DNA of 64,000 bases from Termitomyces sp. T153 (Eukaryota; Basidiomycota; Agaricomycetes; Agaricales; Lyophyllaceae), in NCBI GenBank assembly GCA_018296165.2, contig JACKQL020000044.1, positions 186,001-250,000 of the forward strand, given 5' to 3'. A program made the translations under genes and the position numbers. Positions 35,083 to 47,039 of the stretch are shown one piece after another (the first letter of the stretch is position 1; each line of letters begins with the position of its first letter). The notes beneath the pieces were generated by a model, which saw nothing but the letters and a program-made list of their open reading frames with translations, had not been told where the DNA came from and ran no database searches.

Positions 35083-36100
35083 TATTCTGAGTATGAATCA
35101 GTCATCTCCAACAAAGATGCTACTGACAACAACAACAATGACAACAATCATTCCAATGGCAAGGAAGACTAACAGGGGCAAAATTACACTGTCAATGAGA
35201 GTAGGGAGAACCTGATGACAGCACCTCCATGTGCAGTAGTGCAGCTCCACCCCCTTTATAGGGCTGCAGTGCATTGGAATGAAGGGAGGAACCTCATGCA
35301 TTACATCAAAAAAATTTGCTAACAATAGACAGAATCAGTTGCTGGGCTGTTGACCATCCATCCAGCAGATGTAACACTGACTAGCAGAAAGGGAAAGAGA
35401 AAGTAATGGGCAGATACACCAAGGACCAGCAGAAAGGGGAAGGGGAAGGAGCAAGTGTATCCACTGGTGACCAGCAGAAAGGGCAAGGGCAAGCAACAGG
35501 CAGATCTGCTCCTCTCAATCTAATCTGTCAAGGCCATCTTTGCATGAGCTCTGGTGGGATTGAACCAATGGCTTGGTTTCATCAATGAATGAATTTAGGT
35601 TGTATCTGAAGAGATAAGGTCAGGGTTTGTGAGGGAGTAGGAAGGGGCCAGGTGGTTTAGAGGTTGGCTAGATAGAGATGCCAATCCTCATGGACTAAGC
35701 TAGGCAAGGGTGGAATAGTCTAAAGACCAATCACCTTATATCAATACCACTGTCCACTGCTGGTGACAAATCCACTGTAGCCACTCATGTTGCCACCAAG
35801 AAGCCTGCTATCCCCAGTGAATCTGCTTTGGCAGCTCCCCTTGCTTCAACTATCTCTAGTGATCAAACAGAGCAATGTCTACATATTCTTCATTGGAATA
35901 TTTTACATTTTCAACTGAGCCTGCCTCAACAGATTCTCAATGAATCCATTATTGGATGCTACAAACACATGGAAGTATAATTGAAAGGTTTTTACCAGAG
36001 AAAAGAACATTTATGCCAGTAAGAGAAACTAAATCCCAGATATTGGCAACAGAATAACAGTGACTATTGACTACACCATTGGTCCTTCTTAGCCACTGAA
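35083..36100. other. Unassigned repeat-like DNA
   Basis: No supported gene is present. Near 35420-35510 the phrase ACCAGCAGAAAGGG recurs with AAGGGCAAGG-like follow-up, a small purine-rich repeat. The rest is CpG-poor with stops in all frames. Confidence 0.35.
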
Positions 36101-36104
36101 TGTG

Positions 36105-36190
36105 TATATATGGTGTAGTAGAATTACCTGCTACAATGTGTAGGTTTTACATAGGGAAACTGTGGGTTTAACTCCCAGAGCCTGCATTGT
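36105..36190 (+). repeat. tRNA-like sequence, copy 1 (probable SINE head)
   Basis: TGGTGTAGTAGAATTACC resembles a pol III A box. GGGTTTAACTCCCAG resembles a B box in which GGTTCGA has become GGTTTAA. A T-run follows about 25 nt downstream. The copy shares its arrangement with the sequence at 36285. It does not fold as a functional tRNA. Confidence 0.4.
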
Positions 36191-36284
36191 CAATCATGAT
36201 CCATGCCATTTTTTTAATAGCAGACAATAAAGATACTGAAAGTATTGCTAATCATATGCTATTTCTTTCCTTGTACACCTCCAT

Positions 36285-36355
36285 GGTGTAGTAGAATTGC
36301 CTTTGGGACTTGTAAGCCTTGCATCTAGGCAAACATGGGTTTGACTCTCAGAGCA
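36285..36355 (+). repeat. tRNA-Thr-like sequence, copy 2 (probable SINE head)
   Basis: TGGTGTAGTAGAATTGCC (A box region) is followed by GGACTTGTAAGCC, whose centre CTTGTAA looks like a Thr(TGU) anticodon loop. GGGTTTGACTCTCAG (B box with CpG decay) follows. A long T-run is present at about 36377-36386. Stem mismatches argue against a working tRNA. Confidence 0.42.
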
Positions 36356-36404
36356 TATATTCTATCATATTTCATGTTTTTTTTTTCAACACCTGCAAGG
36401 TTTA

Positions 36405-36584
36405 TTTACCTGACCTTGAAGGTAAATGACAAACTGAAAACAACATATGAAAGCTACTAGTTTTTTTACCTAACCTTCAAGGTAGATGACAAACTGAAAA
36501 CAACATATGAAAGCTACTAGTTTCTTTACCTAACCTTCAAGGTAGATGACAAACTGAAAACAACATATGAAAGCTACTAAGGAT
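36405..36584. repeat. Three perfect-length tandem units of 60 bp
   Basis: Units start at 36405, 36465 and 36525. Units 2 and 3 are almost identical, and unit 1 differs at a few bases. Each contains the small palindrome ACCTTCAAGGT (in unit 1 ACCTTGAAGGT) and the phrase GACAAACTGAAAACAAC. The array follows the T-run of the second tRNA-like sequence. Confidence 0.95.
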
Positions 36585-39500
36585 TGCTAGAATGGAGATA
36601 TACTACCAGCAAAAAGGTTGCACCAGTGGAAAGTCCTGCTGGAAGTATCCATAAGGACTAACAGAAGTCAAATTTGCCAGAATATGCAGTCCATCAACAA
36701 CATTGGGCTGATTGAGTGGATTTGTTGTGACTACTACTTCTTGTTGGAGTTGTAGATCCCTGAATATCACAAGCTGCATCCTCTTTCAATCTCTCTGCTT
36801 GAGATCTCCTTTGTCTCTTTGAGATGATTGGTGGCAGGTCAAGTGATGCTTTGTGCTTGTCATGTGCCAGTTGATTGGATGGTGTTTCCTCTGTTTCTGT
36901 TTTATCCTATCAACACAAGCAGACTATTTCAATGATTTCATTCAGTATGTCCCACAGTTGCTCAATGGCTTACCCAGTTGTGAGTCCATTGGTGATATTA
37001 CACATTGTCATGCATGTCCTGAATCATCTTGTATAATGACAATGCTATGATTACATTGGATCAAGACTTTTTTGTCATAGGTGTTTATGCCAAACACCAG
37101 TAATCAGAGAAATGGAATGGCAAGTACTTCCAACCCATGAACTTGTCTGATGCAAGTGGCTATTGACATTAAGGAGCAAGACTTCTTGCAATCCACCCAG
37201 AATTTGTCAACATTACAGTGCTACCAGGCATGCTAATATTACTAACACAGATAACAATGAACCAATTGAGATTGATGTAGAAATAAGAATCAATAGAAAC
37301 ATGTTTATGGCACTGGGTTCACCAGCAGAAATGCAGTTTTTATCAGTGAATCCATTACATGGCAGCAGATCTGTTGTCTGATCAGTCAGTTGCTGCAGCA
37401 GGAGTAGTGACCAGACTTGTCATTTTTGTCAGTGAGTCAGACCCAGATAGTTTCACCACAGTTAAGATTCTCTATTTGCCTGTCTGCCATGGTATATCCA
37501 TCTTCCACTCCCATCTCTGTTGTACCACTATCCTTTTCATCCACCACTTGCACTTTGATTTGCCAGTATCAGATTCATAATCAATGTAGTCAGTCAGTTG
37601 GATGCACTACCTCTGCACAAGAGCACAACAAAACAGATGGACAGCAAAATGTCAGCTTGTTGCCAGTGAAATAGAATGGATCATTTGCTATTTCCTTAAG
37701 CAGGCAGAAATCTGCTTCCAGAGATGCATGTCAGCCAGGAAAAAAGGTCTCCAAGGCTATGCTGACAAAAAGGTGGCCATGTGGCATGAACTGAGTTCTT
37801 TGGCAATTCACAAATTCAGAAGAGTATACACTAATTTTGCACCACCTTAAATGGCAACAATGCCTTTGTAATGGAGAGTGCAATGGGATGAATAAATGCC
37901 AGATATGCTGAATATACCAGCTTTGCCATGCATATTACATTCACCATGCCCACCAGACCCACCATATGCATAGTGGATTTGCAACCTTACTACTTTGGGA
38001 CAATGTCATATGTAGTCTACATTGTTGATTCTATTATAAACCTATTTTCTCCAATGTGCCAAATTCAGACAACTGTGCATGCTTACACTATGATGGCCTC
38101 TACTGCTGCTCTGCCAAGCCAAGCTTCAGTTGATCCAATAGTCACTGGGTTTGCAAAAATTAATTTTTTATGTTGATTCACAGGTGCATGCAACACTTGC
38201 CATTTATGGCAACCTTCAGGAACACAAGTATTGTAGGTGGATGTTACAACATCTGAATGAAGAATTGGTAGTTTATCTAATATCTGGGCTAGAAGTATAT
38301 TCTCCTATATCTGGATGTAGCAGTATTGAATAACATCAAATACAATGTTTTAGACCTCATTATGTGTCTGAGCCATTGGTACTCTCAGCAGAGAAAGATG
38401 ATATCCCTCAAGATGTCCAGGAGCCCTTTGAGGCATGGACAGTTCCTACCCATCCAGGTCAAGTTGTGCACTGGTATGGCAAGGTATCAAGACCAAAGCA
38501 CCTAATTGTCAAGCCAAAGTAGTGTCCACCAAAAAGTCATATTAGCTCTAGACAAGTTCTGATCAGGAGCTGTATCAAAATTCTGCTTGACAGAAAATGA
38601 CCTAATTCACCAATTTACAAGTCCATCCACTGGACCTGGCTCCACTCACCTCTCTGGTGCTGATTACTTAGGAGAACTGACTGGTATTGACTCAATCACC
38701 AATTTTCTGAGTGTTCAGTGTAATTTTTAGAATTCAGTTTTATTTACAGCCACTCTCTGCATTTCTCTAAGGCTTTGTGATATCCAGATCTAATTTTAAT
38801 GAATTTTTTCACAATATGTCTGCACAACTGGGAACTGATATCTCTCATGCTACTCATACAGGTCTTTCCTGCACAAGTTGAACAATATCAAAATGACAGA
38901 GTCATATATTCAACTGTTGAGTTTTCAGTTGCAAGCAAAAGGAGTCTGCCAGATGCAGGACACCAAAACTGAGGATTCTGCACAGCTCAACTGCCTCTAT
39001 TTATTAGAATGTGAAGCTGTTTGTCCACTCATCTTCGATTTCCATGGGTAGTCAAGAGTTTGCACAGAGTTCCATGCACCTTGGGCAGGTACAAACATGC
39101 TTATAGATTTCAGAGGTGGATTGATGTACTTGTTCTTAGATACAATTTGCCATGGGATATCCATGATATTCACTAAATGATCAAATCTTGACCAACAAAG
39201 GATAGGTTGCAATCTAGGAGGCAAGTAAGATTTGCCCTTACACTTATAGAATGAAGCAATCAAGTTCAAATGTCTGAGTGCATCATTCAAATCTTTGACT
39301 TGCCTATGTATCTCACCTGAGTAATTTTGTCAAGGAGCTCCAATACCCTTCTAGCACTAAGAAACATCAGATGAGGAGCTTATATTCACCATATATGATG
39401 CAATAATCAATAAGGATTTTCTTCCACTCAAGAAGGACACACACATGAAGTAGGCTAAGAACATGCACTGCAAAAATGACCAAAACTAATGATTAGGATC

Positions 39501-40232
39501 AGCCACTATCAATGTGTCAAATACATGGGACAATCAGTGAAGCTTGACAGACTCAGAACCTAGCATTTTTAAGATGCCATAAACAGTGCTGGTTTGATAT
39601 GTGACTACTTTGACCATGAATTCTTGGAAGGTCATCTTGATTGATGGCAGGACACATATGTAGGCTAAGAAGAAAAACATATTGACATTACAAACTGTAT
39701 ATTCACACTCACATCAGAAGCTGCATTATACAAGATACCCCCAAACCAAAAAAATCCAAAACAGAAGACATATTGGCTGTCCAGCTGTTGTTTCAAGTTG
39801 TCAACCTAACAAGAAGGAAGCAAAATTTGAAGACAACCTCTAGCTATATCATCAGCTATACATCACATGTACATTGGGAAGATGACCAGTAGGGAACAAA
39901 AATTGAAGACAACTTCAAGCTATGTTGTCAGCTATACATCACATGTCAAGTCATATGGGAACAAAATTTGAAGAAAAAAATGGATGGGGGATTAAGGAGT
40001 AAAGCTTCAGCTACTTTGTAGACCTCAAATTAGTGGTTGTATGGAGTTAAAATTGGAAGGAAGTGAGATAGGCTTCACACAACACCAAACACCAGGAAGA
40101 ATGTAAAATGCTGCAATGTCTGATTTTTCATAATACAAACACCTTGTATTAGAATTCTGTAAAGAGCTTCACAATCTTGGGTCACTATATGCTCTTGAAC
40201 ATAGAGTGGCTCCCCATTGTATATTTCATACC
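36585..40232. other. Decayed DNA without identifiable gene
   Basis: Open stretches occur (for example 37602-37850 and 38151-38333 on plus, 38997-39290 on minus), but none shows a motif I can name. Codon frames are broken at short intervals and CpG is very rare, as in old transposons. An imperfect repeat is present at about 39815-39985 (CAAAATTTGAAGACAAC and CAGCTATACATCACATGT, two full copies and one partial). The stretch is probably an ancient element, because it is interrupted by an L solo LTR at 40238. Confidence 0.35.
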
Positions 40233-40237
40233 CCAGC

Positions 40238-41319
40238 TATCACAACCCACTCCCAGACCACTAGACCACTTTCTAAGCCACTCCACTTTCCTGGAGTCCC
40301 CCCCCCAACACCCCCTTGATTCACTCCAACCTTTGTGCACCCATGGCACCCACCCTAGCTAACTCCAACACCTCACTTGCAAACTTTGATGACCTCCTGG
40401 CAAACCCCAACACATCCTCTGTGGGCCTTGTCATTCCCCCTTCTCCTTCCAAGCCCCCAGGCCCCTCTGACATCTCTCCTGACCCAGGCACATGTCCCTA
40501 ACATGTCCCCACAACCTATCCAATGACTCCAGAACTTTCCAACAGCTATGTGGCAGACTGCATTCCTATCAGTTCCCATCAGAATATCACTGTGGCCCAC
40601 TATCTGATCAGAACTGACACCTGTCAACTCTACATAGCTCCAACAAGCTCAGCTGTTGCACCTTCAATCTATAGAGGAGGTCCAGTAGTTAGTATATAAG
40701 TCATAGAGTAGCATCTGTTCCACTAGTCATGATATTACCAATATTCTCTGTTACATTTGTATTCTGTTATGTTTCCTGGTCTTGTGTTGTCTCTATTTCT
40801 GTTTATCATCTCATTACTATCTTGTCTCCTTATCTCAATCTATTCATTCTTGTCTTGACTCCATCTTGTCATGTTTGCCTCAGTTTCTTTATTGTTGCCT
40901 AAGATCCTTGCATCTCTAATGCTATTATGAACCCCATACACATGTTCATGATAAAACATTCATAATTAACTCCAGACTTGTTCTACAATCAACCCTGTAG
41001 CACATCAACATTAATTGATCCCCCATCAATCTCCAGACCCACTCTCATCACTTGCATGGCCTCCACTTGCCTCACACTCTCTGTATTTGCCTCTAGACTT
41101 GTACCTGAGTCTTTTCCAAACCTGACCTTTCTTCACACCTTGCCTTAGGCTTCTACAGACCACCCCAGACTTGCTCAGACCACTCCCCTTAGCTTTCTCT
41201 CACAAGTACCTGAAGTCTGGACCTCCCCAGAGTGCTAGGTTATAAGTGCAGGACATTGTGTCTGCCTAGTAAGGACTTGCCTAGTTAATCTGAGTGCCCA
41301 TGGTTAGCAGAACCTGAGA
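40238..41319 (+). repeat. Family L solo LTR, old copy 2 (TSD CCAGC)
   Basis: It starts TATCACAACCC (TGTCAC with one change) and ends AACCTGAGA. It is flanked by CCAGC at 40233-40237 and 41320-41324. The TATA phrase AGTATATAAG is retained (about 40690). CpG is essentially absent. Both termini have single-base changes, so this is among the oldest L copies. Confidence 0.88.
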
Positions 41320-41324
41320 CCAGC

Positions 41325-42380
41325 ACAATCCTGCATATAAAGAGCTTCTCAGCATCCTCATGGTCTTGGGGCCAATGGCTACAAATACAGGTAGTGCCCT
41401 GGACAGGTTGCCATCTGGAACACCAACTATATGTTTTCATGTCAAGCCTGGCCCAATCTCAGCATACATGCAGGAGCAGCCATTGCATCAGCTCACCCAC
41501 AAGGCCCTTCAAGTTCAAGTATGCAGTGGTTCCTTACCTTTGATGTGCTTGCTGCAGGACATCTGAATGAAGGGGTGGTTTGGCCATAACACATGCTATC
41601 AATGCAATACATTTATCTGGCATTGAAGATGTTGAGGAGACTCTCAATAAATGCACCAGAAATTGGAGATGTTGATAGGAATGATTAATAATTGTAGTGT
41701 GTGCATGACATCTACATCACTTTTAGGGCTTGGTGATAGCCAGAACTTTCTACCAGAAAACTTACTTTACTTTTGTCATCCTATTCAGTTATATTCCAAG
41801 TTCCCCTGATAACCACTAGCTATATAAGAAGAGAGGAATTGTTGTAGGATAACAGGCTTGGCAATATATAGGAGTTAAAACAGTTTTATACCACAAGGCT
41901 AACTAGTGCAACTGTATGCCACCCTAATAGGTAGTCTACCATTATGTATTTTGAACTCTACAAGTTCTTAACCTATGAACCTAACTAGTGCAACTGTATG
42001 CTGCTCTAATAGGTGGTCTACCATTACATATTCTGAGCTCTACAAGTCCTTAACTCTGTAAACTTGACTCCCATACTGTGGGCTACTCTTGGTCTGATCA
42101 ACTGTGCTTATCCTAGTCATGAGTCTTAGAAAATTTCTATGTCTACTAAACCAGAATCTAGATACAACCTCCACATGAGGCCTACTGCCATGTAATACAT
42201 GGGACAGGCAGGCCTCTAGGACTGAAGACTCAGTCAGCAGCAATATTTCATGGCTCCCCCTCATTGACTGCCCACAGTAGACCAGGCAGGCAACAGCCAA
42301 GGTCATGCCCAGAATCTAGACACATCTGATATATCCACTGCCCTGGCAGTGGAAACTTGGGATGGCATCAGTTGTGAAGA
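41325..42380. other. Unassigned DNA with an 82-bp duplication
   Basis: No gene is supported. An imperfect direct duplication of period 82 lies at 41899-41980 and 41981-42062, with units beginning CTAACTAGTGCAACTGTATG. The rest is CpG-poor and broken in all frames. The minus-strand open stretch at 42040-42306 has no known motif. Confidence 0.4.
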
Positions 42381-45300
42381 GCTTCTTTCAATCTAGCCAA
42401 CACTAAACCTGATCCCATATATGGCTCCAAAGATAAAGCACTTCAAATTTCATGCTGTTGTCCTCAATGTTTTAGAAAATCTGCTAAGAATCAGACCATA
42501 TCATGTATTTAGTACACCACTAATGACAAACTCAAGTTATGCATCAATGCCATCTCAACATCTTTTCCTCCTGACACCATATCTTCTAACTTCCTACCAA
42601 CCAAACTACCTCCATCAATATCACCACAACATCCTCAGGCAGGAACCTTCATCTCAGAAACCCAGGACAAAATATGCAAACTCATACCCAAACAATGCCA
42701 TTCATATCTGGATGTATTTAACCCTATTGATGTCAAAAATCCACTAGATCACAAGCCATATGACATCTCAATTGATATCAAAGATGGCAAAACACCACCT
42801 TTTGGCCCCATCTACTCCTTATTGCAAGATGACTGTACTGCTCTCTTTGAATACATTGAAGAACAACTTACAAAAGGATATATCAGGTGATCCACTTCTG
42901 TGGTAGCCTCTCCAATTCTCTTTGTCTGCTGCAAAACAGGTGACCTTCAACTTTGTGTGGATTAGCATGGACTGAATGCTATTACAAAGAAAAATTGTTA
43001 TCCACTTCCTCTAACATCAGATCTTCCTTGACCTTGTACAGGGATGCAACAAGTTCACAGTCATTCATCTCAAGAATGCTTTTAATCTCATCTGCATCAA
43101 AGAAGGCAACAAATGGAAAACTGCTTTTTGCACTCACCTCAGACTTTTCAAATACACTGTCATGCCTTTTGGACTCACCAATGCCCCAGCAACCTTCCAG
43201 GCTTTTATTCAGGATGTGCTCTGTGACATCCTTGACATCTGGTGTGTTGTTTATCTTGACAATATTTTAATATTCTCTAGACCAGATGAGAATCATGAAG
43301 AACATGTCAAAGGCATTCTAGATTGCCTCTGCTCTGCTAACCTCTTCACTAATGCTAAAGAATGTGAATTCAATAAATCTCAAGTTGGATATCTGGGCTA
43401 TATTATCTCAGCTAATGGTGTCCAAATGAATCCCAGAAAACTCAATACCATTGCAAAATGGCCCACTTCATCATCCATCAAACAATTTCAACAGTTCCTT
43501 GGATTCTGCAACTTTTACTGTGATTTGTGCTATGTTATTCTGAAATCTGCTTACCTCTACATGAGCTCATCACCAAGGGATGCAAATTGAAATTCCCTGG
43601 TCTCAATGATGCAGCCCACAATGCTTTCAAAAAACTTGAGATTGCATTCACCACTGCTCCTGTTCTCCAACATTTCCATCCCACACTTCTGTCACGACCC
43701 ATTCCCCGAAACCCCGCACATCGCCCATCAACCCCGAAACCCCAAAAAACCCCCAACGCTCTGCCAAACCTCTGCCCATGCCCCGCGCCTAGTTTGGCTA
43801 ACTCTGACGCCTCCCCGGCTAACTCCGACGGCCCCCTGGCCAACTTCGGTGCCTGCCCCGCAGCCACTGACACTTACCCTGGGCTTCCCGAACCCCAAGA
43901 ACCACCCCCACTGTTCCCGACCTTTGCCACCCATCATCAACTCAACACCCTGGTTCCTCCGACGACAACCTCGGGGCAACCCGCATTCTCCAATGATCCC
44001 ATCAACGTATCAGTGCGGCACGATCCTCGATCACAACTGACACCCGCCCCCTCTGCCGAGCTCTGCCAAGCCCCGCTGCCACAGCCGATGTACCCCGAAG
44101 TCCTCCGGTAGTCAGTATATAAGTCATCGAGTAGCTCTTCGTACTCTAGTCTTGATATTGCTTAATGTTACCTATGGTCTGATTGTTTCCTTTTCGTGTT
44201 TTGTGTTTTGTGTCTCGTTCTCCTTCCTCTCAGTCTCCCAGTCTTATCTCAGTCTCCCGGTCTTATCTCAGTCTCCCGGTCTTATCTCAGTCTCCCGGTC
44301 TTGTCTTGTCTCCATTTCGTTATCATTCTCGTTATCGTTTTGTATCTCCACTCAAATCTACTCTTGTCCCATATCGTCTCGTCCGACGCCGTCTTGGTGA
44401 CTCCGTCCGACCGTTGTGCCCAAGTCTTCATCAACCCTAACGACCTCACAAACTCCGCGATTACGATTACAAACCCCGACACTCCTTTACCAGGTCTGAA
44501 CCTCACTCTTTGCTCAGTCCCGGACTCCATCAGCTCCAAATGATCTCCCATCAAACCCTGGCTCCGTTCCCATTGATCACACAGCCACCTACTCCCTTGC
44601 TTCCGCGAATCTCCCATATGGCCTTCTGCCTGAACCCCGCCAAGACCGTCTTGTTTCCTCACAATCCGACTTCTCCGGACCTTCCTGGATCTGTCTGGAT
44701 CACATCTCCCCAACTACCCGTGCAAGCCACCAGGGCCCAGAACGTCTTCGAGTGTTTGGTTACCAGTGCAAGGGGATCACGCCCGCCTAGTAAGGACTCG
44801 CCCAGTGCAGCTGAGCCCCCGAGGTCAGCAGAACCTGACAACTTCCCTCTACTATCATTACCAATGCATCTGACTTTGCACTCTCCTGTATTTAACTGCA
44901 ACTAGACTCATGTTCTTTGCTACATCCTGTCACTTACTACTCACAAAAACTGACATCCATGGAAATAAATTATGAAATCTATGCTAAAGAACTTCTAGGC
45001 ATTGTCAAAGCCTTCTGCAAGTGGTGCTCTTGGCTGGTTGGTTGCCCACACACCATCATAACCATAACAGACCATTCTAATATTAAATATTTCATGACAT
45101 CTTCCCTTCTTAATTGTTGCCAAGCTCACTGATCTACCTTCTTATCAGAATTTGATTTTCAATTGGACTATGCACCTGGCACTGGAAACCCTGTTGATGC
45201 TGCTTTGCAAAGATCAGACTATATAGCTCAAGAAAGAGATGCAGCTCTCACTCAACAATGCCAAGTGCTTCTCAATCTCTTCTACATAGCTCAAATTTTT

Positions 45301-46647
45301 CCCTCCTAAACTCCACCTGACACACCCTCACTTTCCATAAACTCTCTCTCCACCTTTTCACTTGACAACTCTGAACTCCTCAACACATTCAAGTCCACAA
45401 ATCATGCTGATACTGAATGGCATACATTTCTGCAACAAGGCAACTCCTCAATCACTCAACAAGATGACCTTATCTTCCACAATGGCCACTTTTTTGTTCC
45501 TGCTCCCCTCTATACTAGAATCCTCTATTCCCATCATGACTCTGTTCTTTCACGCCATCCTAGCCATGCTGTCACTTATAATCTTGCTCGAGATTTCTCT
45601 TGACCAAGTATGTATACATATTCCCATGTTTATGTCAAATCCTATGAAACTTGTGCATGCATCAAACATGCCACCCACAAACCTTATGGTTTACTACAAC
45701 CTCTTGACATCCCTGATCAACCCTGGCAGTCTATCTCCATGGAGTTCATCACTAAACTCCCTCTACCTCACAGTTACAACTCTATCTGTGTCATCTGTGA
45801 CCACATGACCCATGTAGCACACTTCATTCTCATCTGCAAATCAATGAACCCTGCCACCAGCAATCTTGCTAACCAACTTCAAGAAATTCATGCTGAACTT
45901 TGTCTTGAATTACAGCAGGCTAACAATTACATGGCAAAATACTACAATTGACATCACATGCAGGCACTCAAATTCCAACCTGGTGAACAAGTCTGGCTCC
46001 TCCACCATAACATAAAGACTACATGACCTTTGGACAAGCTTGACTTCAGACACCTTGGTCCTTTTGAAATACTGGCTTGTTATGGTCTTGCTTCCTCTCT
46101 TCTCAGACTTCCCCCATCATACTCTTGACTCCATCCTGTTTGTCATGTCTCCCTCCTCAAACCCTACATTCCAGCTTCCACCATCTCCAAACATTTAGAA
46201 ACTGTTTCCAGCCCTCCAGTCAATTGCCATTCCTAAATTCCCACACAATATTAGCACCATCATTGATAAGTCAGAAAAGTCAGACACCACTATTATTATT
46301 TTATTCACTGGAAAGACCTTGCCAACTCTGAGAACTCTTAGATTCTATTATCCAAAATTCCCTCTGAACTTCACAAAGTCCTGAAACACTGGCATAGATG
46401 CAATCCACAACACCCACAACCACCTGAGATATATTTTGATTGGGAATGCATGCCCCTGACTGCACTACCCAAACCTGTCCCGTTCTCAGACTCCTCTATT
46501 CATCCTCCAATCTGATCATCTTCCCCTCCTCCAGCACCTTCTCAGCATGATTTTGAACCTCTGATTCAACTCACCACTCATTCAGGTTGTACCACTTGCC
46601 CACCAAAGTCCAAAGATTATGTTGACTCAATTCTCAAATGGAGGTAA
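42381..46647 (+). mobile_element. Gypsy element G3 pol (second lineage), decayed
   Basis: The plus-strand pol differs from family G. Order: the linker NPLDHKPYDISI and GPIYSLLQDD (about 42740-42830); RT (MPFGLTNAPATFQ at 43162, then VVYLDNILIF, where YLDD has become YLDN); AKWPTSSSIKQFQQFLGF; and RNase H, split by an L LTR. Integrase zinc-binding and core pieces follow (DSVLSRHPSHAVTYNLARDF and ISMEFITKLPLP). The C-terminus reads LDKLDFRHLGPFEI and IYFDWECMPL, without a chromodomain of the G type. The 3' LTR follows at 46648; no 5' LTR was recognised. Confidence 0.82.
43690..44840 (+). repeat. Family L solo LTR, young CpG-rich copy (TSD ACTTC)
   Basis: It runs TGTCACGACCC to GAACCTGACA, flanked by ACTTC at 43685-43689 and 44841-44845. 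It interrupts the RNase H region of G3. CpG is frequent, in sharp contrast to the surrounding element, so this insertion is recent. AGTATATAAG (about 44114) is a probable TATA box, and several TCTCAGTCTCCCGGTCTTA units follow (about 44225-44300). Confidence 0.93.
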
Positions 46648-47035
46648 TGTCAGAAATCCATACAATCTCATTTGAATATCAACCACCTAGCTATTCTTGT
46701 TGACTCCTATGTCTCTCAATTTCTAGACCCCTTTTCCTTAAATACTCATTTGTCATTGGTCTTTCATTTCTCCTTTCTTGCCCCTTTTTAATCCATGGAT
46801 CTATAAAGTCTTAAATCCTTCTTTATTTTATAAACTCTTTATTGTTTACTTCCTTTATTAGTTTTTCTATATAAACTCATTGAATTTGACTACTGGCCTT
46901 TAGGCAAATTAACAGAGTTGTTTGATCTCTTCTCTCTTAGTTGTCTCAAGTTCAAAGCTCTCATCAATTCACCCAGTTGACTTCATCACTTCTTCATCAA
47001 AAGCTTCAGCAAAGAATAGGGATTTTGCTCTGGCA
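46648..47035 (+). repeat. 3' LTR of G3 (end uncertain)
   Basis: TGTCAGAAATCC begins directly after the purine-rich AAATGGAGGTAA. The following AT-rich sequence contains TATATAAACTC (about 46869), a likely TATA box. TGCTCTGGCA at 47026-47035 is a possible end with CA, but a second LTR copy is lacking, so the end is inferred. Gag-like coding for G4 starts close by, and this LTR could serve as its 5' LTR. Confidence 0.45.
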
Positions 47036-47039
47036 CAAA

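Noticed and set aside
36285..36355. Functional tRNA-Thr gene
   Set aside because: Anticodon and acceptor stems have mismatches and the B box has lost its CpG. It fits a decayed tRNA-derived repeat better.
44225..44340. Repeated TCTCAGTCTCCCGGTCTTA motif as an independent minisatellite
   Set aside because: The motif is part of the family-L LTR, found at the same place in the copy at 56443, and varies only in copy number.
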